NCBI RefSeq assembly: GCF_905220565.1
Contig: NC_059399.1
Coordinates: forward strand, 4,123,501-4,187,500
Origin: Melitaea cinxia
Taxonomy: Eukaryota > Arthropoda > Insecta > Lepidoptera > Nymphalidae
Direction of reading: 5' to 3'
DNA: 64,000 nt
Numbering within the stretch: position 1 is the stretch's first letter; the number at the start of each line of letters is the position of its first letter. Made by a program: the position numbers and the translations under genes. This document shows positions 59,345-64,000 of this stretch, piece after piece. The notes beneath the pieces are model-generated. The model did no database searches and was not told the origin of the DNA. It worked only from the letters and a program-made list of their open reading frames with translations.

Positions 59345-59565
59345 CTAGCCGTGCCCGCGACTTCGTCCGCGTGGAATTTAACAAAAAAGTTATTGTTCAG
59401 TTTACAGAGTTATAAAACAAATAAATTTCTAAAATAAAAGTAACAGGAGTTACTTATTACTACAATAGATATCTGCCAGTGAAAGTCTCCAGACGGTCCA
59501 GACGTTTCAGAGAGTAGCCGGAACAAACAGGCAGACAGACAGACAGACAAATATTCTAAAAAATG
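59345..59565 (-). mobile_element. Helitron-like element, minus copy of the second type
   Basis: Starts (on +) CTAGccgtgcccgcgacttc gtccgcgtgg, the reverse complement of the 45325-45353 end. It continues to gaacaaacaggcagacagac agacagac. Confidence 0.55.
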
Positions 59566-59957
59566 TTATTTTGGTATATGTACTCGTACCTACCGTGTAT
59601 ACATACATATGAATTTAGTAAAAAGCGGTTATATTAATATTACAAACAGACACTTTAATTTTATTTGTTTGTATAGATTTAGCTTAATGGTCTATAAAAC
59701 CACTTAATAAATATAGGTATATGATGATATATTATAACAGTGTCGTAGTCGCTGCTATAATTGTATTGTAGGCATTGTAGCTTATTTATCTATTACGTCC
59801 GCCGGTATGTACTAAACACTTAAACAACTCACGCTGAGCTCTAATAAAGACTGCCTGGTTGTTTTCTAATATTCTTATCTACTTATATATTAACATGTTT
59901 AATGTTTTATTTTATCTCTATATTATAAAACTAGCTTTGTAAAATATTGAAATATAT

Positions 59958-60125
59958 ATCGACGCGTTAGCCCAGCGGCCATAGCACTGGCGGTTGCGGG
60001 TTTGATCTCCGCTCATAGTCAACATTTGTGCAAGTCATACAGATGTTTATCGTAGTCTGGGTATTTTTGCTTGTATGATGTTTCTGAACCCCCGACAACG
60101 TAGTAACCGTTTAGTGTGAGACGTT
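59958..60125 (+). repeat. Family-D SINE, plus
   Basis: atcgacgcgttagcccagcg (A box), ggcggttgcgggtttgatct (B box), acagatgtttatcgtagtct, ctgaacccccgacaacgtag taaccgtttagtgtgagacg. Confidence 0.75.
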
Positions 60126-60197
60126 TATTAAAAAATACATAACCTATAATACCTATATATACATGACGTAGACCGCTAAACAATGCTTTTTTCTTTT

Positions 60198-60263
60198 TAA
60201 ATATTTGATTAGATGTTTCTTGATATATAATCATATATCAAGAAACATCTAATCAAATATTTA
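60198..60263. repeat. Perfect 31-bp hairpin with 4-nt loop
   Basis: The arms 60198-60228 and 60233-60263 (taaatatttgattagatgtt tcttgatatat) are exact reverse complements around the loop AATC. It follows a family-D SINE and precedes a family-E element. It is not part of either consensus that I can see. Confidence 0.9.
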
Positions 60264-60351
60264 TATTAATAAAGTAAATAAAGAAGTGATAAATATATAC
60301 AAAAATAAGTTGAAAAAATAAACTAGTGAAACTAATAAGTACTGAAATAAT

Positions 60352-60776
60352 TGTGTTCGCTGGCAAACGAAAAAAACCGACTTCAATTATATTGACAAGC
60401 AATACAACGTAGGTAGACGAAAAAATAGTCAAGTCAATACGCATTATCAAAGATTACTCCAATAGTTGTAATCAGATCTCGATGAAATTTAAATGTACCC
60501 ACTTGATAAGCATCGGCTTCCGATTAAATTAAAAATCGTCAAAATCGGTACACCCAGTAAAAAGTTATGCGGATTTTCGAGAGTTTCCCTCGATTTCTCT
60601 GGGATCCCATCATCGGATCCTGATTTCCTTATCATGGTACCAAACTAGGGATATCTCCTTGCCAGCAAAAAAGAATTATCAAAATCGGTTCATAAACGAC
60701 GGAGTTATCCCCGAACATACATACATAACATATATATATATATATATATATATATGTTATGTATGTATGTTCGGGG

Positions 60777-60819
<43 letters not shown>

Positions 60820-60860
60820 GGTTGAACTGAGTAACCTCCTCTTTTTTTTAAAGTCAAGAT
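60352..60860 (+). mobile_element. Family-E inverted-end element with palindromic (TA)n
   Basis: aattgtgttcgctggcaaac, aaccgacttcaattatattg through ctgggatcccatcatcggat, the palindrome at 60709-60776 and acggttgaactgagtaacct cctcttttttttaaagtc. Confidence 0.7.
60709..60776. repeat. Palindromic (TA)n locus inside a family-E element
   Basis: A 24-bp (TA)n core is flanked by perfect 22-bp inverted copies of CCCCGAACATACATACATAA-CA (60709-60730 and 60755-60776), followed by a second (TA)n tract to about 60818. In the copy near 49980 the block ccccgaacatacat occurs once. Confidence 0.85.
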
Positions 60861-62037
60861 ACAGATCATCGATTTAATCATTGAATGTTTTTGTATGTAT
60901 AATTGGCAATATCGATAACACTCGGAAGAAATTAATTACCTAATCAGTATACTCAAAGACTTTCGTTGATAATAAATAAATATAATAGTTTAATAGTTTA
61001 TTCGATTATTCAGAAATTAATGAGATGTCAAGATAATTTCTCTGTGTTTATTTGTTCAGTCATTGACTCGGTCTGTAAACAGAGACCGGCCACTGGGCAC
61101 GTGTTTTTAATAAACACGAGATAAAATTAATTACTATTAATAATCAGCTATATTGTTTTGTTTTGCTCTATTCGCGCTTTACGCTCTTTGTGGGTTTTTG
61201 GAGATAACATTTTTGATGATGTGTTTTAAAATAAAATCATTTTGATGTTTCTAATATAGACTCGAAGAAAACTAGCCGAGTGGCGTATAAAAATATTAAA
61301 GGAGTTTCTAACGACTTTAATTTTTTTAATTCTTGTTAATCAGTCTTTTTTAAGATTTAATTTATATTTTACACATTAGAATTATATAAGAACTTTCCAA
61401 CTATACATCCTATCCTTTTGATCGAGATATTAAATTATGTTCTTTTTTTGATAACTATAAAATTATGTTCTTTTTTTGTTAAAATTGTAATTACTATAAA
61501 TATATGTGTAACTTATTCATTTTTTTTAATTAGGACGAACTTAAATCATAAGGAAAAATAAAAACTAAAAAAAAATCTAATAAAAAAATACATATAAATG
61601 AAATAATATATATAGTAAAATAAATTGAGAACTTTGCATGTTCTCGATCACGTAATGAAATGAGTTGGCAATAGAAATTGTTTAAAGGTCAAACTGGCAC
61701 TGTCTGATAACATAAGAGTCTGTCATACACAGCACGAGGTAGTGTTATTATTAAAATGAGCTCATAAAACAGTGTTCCTATTAAGATAAAAGTACCTAGT
61801 TTTATAACCATATTATCATAAAACAATAAACGTTTTGTGCGTAATAATTTACCTACTGGTAGGTAATTGTTTATTGTGTCGATTTCCATATCAACAAGCA
61901 AGACTTAAAATTTTAGGTATTAAAATTCACACGTATAAATCTTAGTTTAAATTTAGAACTATAAACATGATTAGCTCTAAAGTCTATAGAAAAACCATAG
62001 GAAAATGATATGAATAAGTATTATTTCGTCTTTTCAG

Positions 62038-62288
62038 GAGTGATTCAACACCATTTATACAAAATGGTACATCACCGACCATTGTCAAAACAACTTCACC
62101 AGGTAAAACCTCGAAACCTGGGAAGGAGGGTAGAGGAAAGGCATTTAGGCAGATTATTGCGTCATTTGTCGCCAATTTAGGCACCATGAATACAGGAATG
62201 GCATTTGGATTTTCTGCAACGGCACTACCCCAATTGAAGAGCGCTGCGTCTAGTGTTCAAATTACGGAAAGTCAAGCCAGTTGGGTTG
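62038..62288 (+). CDS. Tret1-like sugar transporter exon 2 (cytosolic N-terminus and first helix)
   Basis: Acceptor cttttcag, donor gtaagt. It codes for a Ser/Thr/Lys-rich cytosolic N-terminus (SDSTPFIQNGTSP, then GKTSKPGKEGRGK), then the first transmembrane region (QIIASFVANLGTMNTGMAFG) and the family signature GFSATALPQL...ITESQASWV. In facilitated trehalose/glucose transporters of the SLC2 (major facilitator) family this region is helix 1 and its exofacial loop. The first base completes a codon begun in another exon. Confidence 0.93.
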
Positions 62289-62591
62289 GTAAGTGTATTT
62301 TTCTTTATCGAGCAGTCTTATCAAGTACTCGTTTTTTACTTTTATTTAAAGAATAATAATTTAAATGGTACTTACAGAGATTATCCTTTTGAGATTTCCA
62401 ATATTTTTGAGACCGTCGTTCTATGATCACGGCATTTGTATGTTGACGCTTATAATACTTATTTAATAGTTACATATATTCGTGTCTAATATCTATAGCA
62501 TAACTTTAATACGAAATTATTGAAACTTATTCTGATATATATGAAAACTATGAGTTTTAACTATTTTATAATATTTTTATTTTATTTACAG

Positions 62592-62750
62592 CCAGTTTAA
62601 GTTCAGTTGGAACGCCAGTTGGATGCATCGTCAGTGGCTACCTCATGGACAACATTGGTCGCAGACGAACCCTTATCGTCACGGAAGTGCCGCTTATTTT
62701 AGGCTGGATCCTTGTATCGGTTGCGCAAAATGTTCCTATGATTTATATAG
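62592..62750 (+). CDS. Tret1-like sugar transporter exon 3 (helices 2-3)
   Basis: Acceptor tttacag, donor gtaact. It codes for ASLSSVGTPVGCIVSGYLMD followed by NIGRRRTL, the sugar-transporter signature between helices 2 and 3 (G-x-x-x-D-x-x-G-R-R), then helix 3 (PLILGWILVSVAQNVPMIYI). The charged RRR loop is expected on the cytosolic face. Confidence 0.95.
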
Positions 62751-63073
62751 GTAACTTTATTTAAATCTTTTCCCTACTTTTTGACGTATATTTCTGAACA
62801 CCACACTTTTCAAGATTGTTAAAAAAATTGTTAGAATTAATGTGTGGTTTTTACGTATTATATTATTATTAAAAAAAAACACATGCTCATTTAAATAAAA
62901 CAAATGTAAATTTAAATAAATAAATAAAAAACCAATGCAAAAATTAAACCTTTGTTGTTCTTTGAAATGGAATTTAGGCGATATTTTTTAAACAAAAAAT
63001 CTTGGACATTCCTTACACATTTATTATTTTAGTTCATATTTGTATTCTGTTAAAACCGTTGTTATATTTCCAG

Positions 63074-63213
63074 GCAGGTTATTGATAGGTTTTGGTTCTG
63101 GTATGGTGGGGGCTCCAGCAAGAGTGTATACTTGTGAAGTGTCACAACCACATCTACGAGGAATGCTTGGAGCAATGGCCTCTGTTGGAGTTTCTACAGG
63201 AGTTTTGATACAA
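63074..63213 (+). CDS. Tret1-like sugar transporter exon 4 (helix 4), gene continues beyond window
   Basis: Acceptor tttccag, donor gtacgt. It codes for GRLLIGFGSGMVGAPARVYT then CEVSQPHLRGMLG. This is helix 4 with the P-x-x-x-Y-x-x-E...P-x-x-R-G pattern of SLC2 transporters, here intact, followed by ASVGVSTGVLIQ (start of helix 5). It ends on a codon boundary. The four exons give 188 residues, under half of a typical 470-500 aa transporter. No further exon was recognised before 64000. Confidence 0.93.
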
Positions 63214-63554
63214 GTACGTACCTACGATAATTGTTATTAACTACAATCTGATTCGGCGAACTTCATATCGTAATATTGTTTTATGTGAATATCTTTATTT
63301 TTTCTCTCAACAACTAATTTAACTTAACAATCCTGAACATTTGTAAAACTAATAATCTGTATAAAATTAAACGAATAATAATGACACATAAAGAATAATA
63401 AACGAGCCATTTTATGATTATGGCTTGGATTATTAATAAATAATATTTATTTAACTTGTACAACATGTAATATTTAAGCGAGTGCTAGAGAGCTAACTGG
63501 AAATTTTAACTTCATATTATTATTTTTATTTGAATTCTAGTGAGTAGTACAAAT

Positions 63555-63768
63555 TTAACTCTCCGCCATTCCTCGGAGAGCACGTACAACTTTCAGTCCC
63601 AGTTGTTGTCATAGACATTGATAGTGGCCGTTACTGGCTGTAGGGAAATTATCTTGGATCCCGTAATGTAACAGCATGGTCGATTAAGCTTTATATACTA
63701 GAAGGGTTGATCTTTCTCTTATGGGAAGAACGGGGCCTTTACCGAGATATAGGCTGATTTAATTCAGA
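63555..63768 (+). repeat. Family-C SINE, 3' part, plus
   Basis: cattcctcggagagcacgta, tcagtcccagttgttgtcat, catggtcgattaagctttat then gaacggggcctttaccgaga; diverged. Confidence 0.55.
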
Positions 63769-63794
63769 TATTATTTTCATTTCATAAATCGATC

Positions 63795-63945
63795 TTCGGT
63801 GCGACTAAGCCAGCCCTGCGGTCACCAACCCGCCTGCCCAGCGTGGTGAATATGGGCAAAACACATGAGTTCACGCCATTTTTGGCACGAACTCGTGGAG
63901 GCTTATGTCCAGCAGTGGACTGTATCAGGCTGAAGTGAGTGTGTG
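63795..63945 (+). repeat. Family-A SINE 3' half
   Basis: tcttcggtgcgactaagcca, ggtcaccaacccgcctgccc, cacatgagttcacgccattt, ggcttatgtccagcagtgga ctg. In the transporter intron after exon 4. Confidence 0.75.
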
Positions 63946-64000
63946 AATTAAATTGCTGTTATTGATGTGCTAGCAGCGTGGTGGATAAAGCTCTGATCCT

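Larger units (their letters stand above)
42266..62037 (+). other. First intron of the sugar transporter (19.8 kb), repeat-filled
   Basis: Apart from the elements listed separately (LINE fragments, SINEs, Helitron ends, family-E elements, tandem and palindromic repeats, tRNA-like fold-back), the rest is AT-rich sequence where I see no conserved protein-coding segment. The larger blank stretches are 42266-43380, 43705-45120, 48490-49615, 50525-51425, 52315-53120, 53220-54045, 55315-56625, 57205-58015, 58680-59340 and 60860-62035. Confidence 0.5.

Noticed and set aside
54122..60776. CRISPR-like or satellite interpretation of the repeated blocks
   Set aside because: The repeats are transposon or microsatellite parts in a eukaryotic genome; there are no regularly spaced repeats with unique spacers.
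60659..60877. Plus-strand frame of 72 codons with Ile-Tyr repeats
   Set aside because: Translation of the (TA)n palindrome within a family-E element.

Overview
The window looks like a piece of a moth or butterfly (Lepidoptera) nuclear chromosome. It is AT-rich and gene-poor, introns are long with GT-AG borders, and dispersed repeats fill the space. The lepidopteran call rests on my recollection of the repeat types (Helitron-like ends of the form ...GCGGACGAAGTCGCG...CTAG, RTE-type LINEs with a short element sharing their tail, tRNA-headed SINEs) and on the insect-like proteins. No search was run.

Two host genes can be read with confidence, both on the + strand. (1) The cystinosin gene (lysosomal cystine/H+ symporter, PQ-loop family) occupies about 9.28-20.05 kb. 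Seven shared coding exons (9302-14030) join in phase to one of two alternative 3' ends: a proximal pair of exons (15112-15207 and 15394-15436, poly(A) signal at 16486) or a distal exon (19690-19807, poly(A) signal at 20030). The predicted proteins are 426 and 419 aa and differ only in the cytosolic tail, which is where sorting signals sit in this family. (2) The 5' part of an SLC2/MFS sugar transporter of the facilitated-trehalose-transporter (Tret1-like) type. A TATA/initiator promoter at about 42.01-42.04 kb and a 14-nt first coding exon (42252-42265) are separated by a 19.8-kb intron from exons 2-4 (62038-63213). The gene runs off the right edge after 188 codons.

A third, weaker minus-strand gene candidate lies at 25.66-30.62 kb. 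Two short exons match in phase and flank a 4.6-kb intron. That intron holds an element bounded by roughly 45-50 bp inverted repeats, with its own TATA/Inr pair, a serine-rich reading frame, a degenerate RTE LINE and a Helitron end.

Region by region: 1-9.28 kb is AT-rich intergenic DNA with a complete 1.4-kb hAT-like element (5435-6838, 8-bp target duplication). 9.28-20.05 kb is cystinosin with SINEs in its introns. 20-25.5 kb is intergenic with SINEs and a long-armed fold-back element (24029-24448). 25.5-30.6 kb is the minus-strand candidate. 30.8-41 kb is AT-rich with tRNA-headed SINEs and a hairpin at 36845. 41.0-41.65 kb is a GC-rich island next to the transporter promoter. 42.3-62.0 kb is the transporter's first intron, full of repeats: LINE fragments, three inverted-end family-E copies, Helitron ends, two palindromic (TA)n loci, a tRNA-like fold-back at 57 kb, and a 31-bp perfect hairpin at 60.2 kb. 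62.04-64 kb holds transporter exons followed by SINE fragments.

I did not find a new multi-gene system. The observations most worth following up are the alternative cystinosin tails, the phase-matched gene split around a transposon, the two (TA)n tracts flanked by perfect inverted copies of neighbouring sequence, and the tRNA-like sequences inside fold-back elements.
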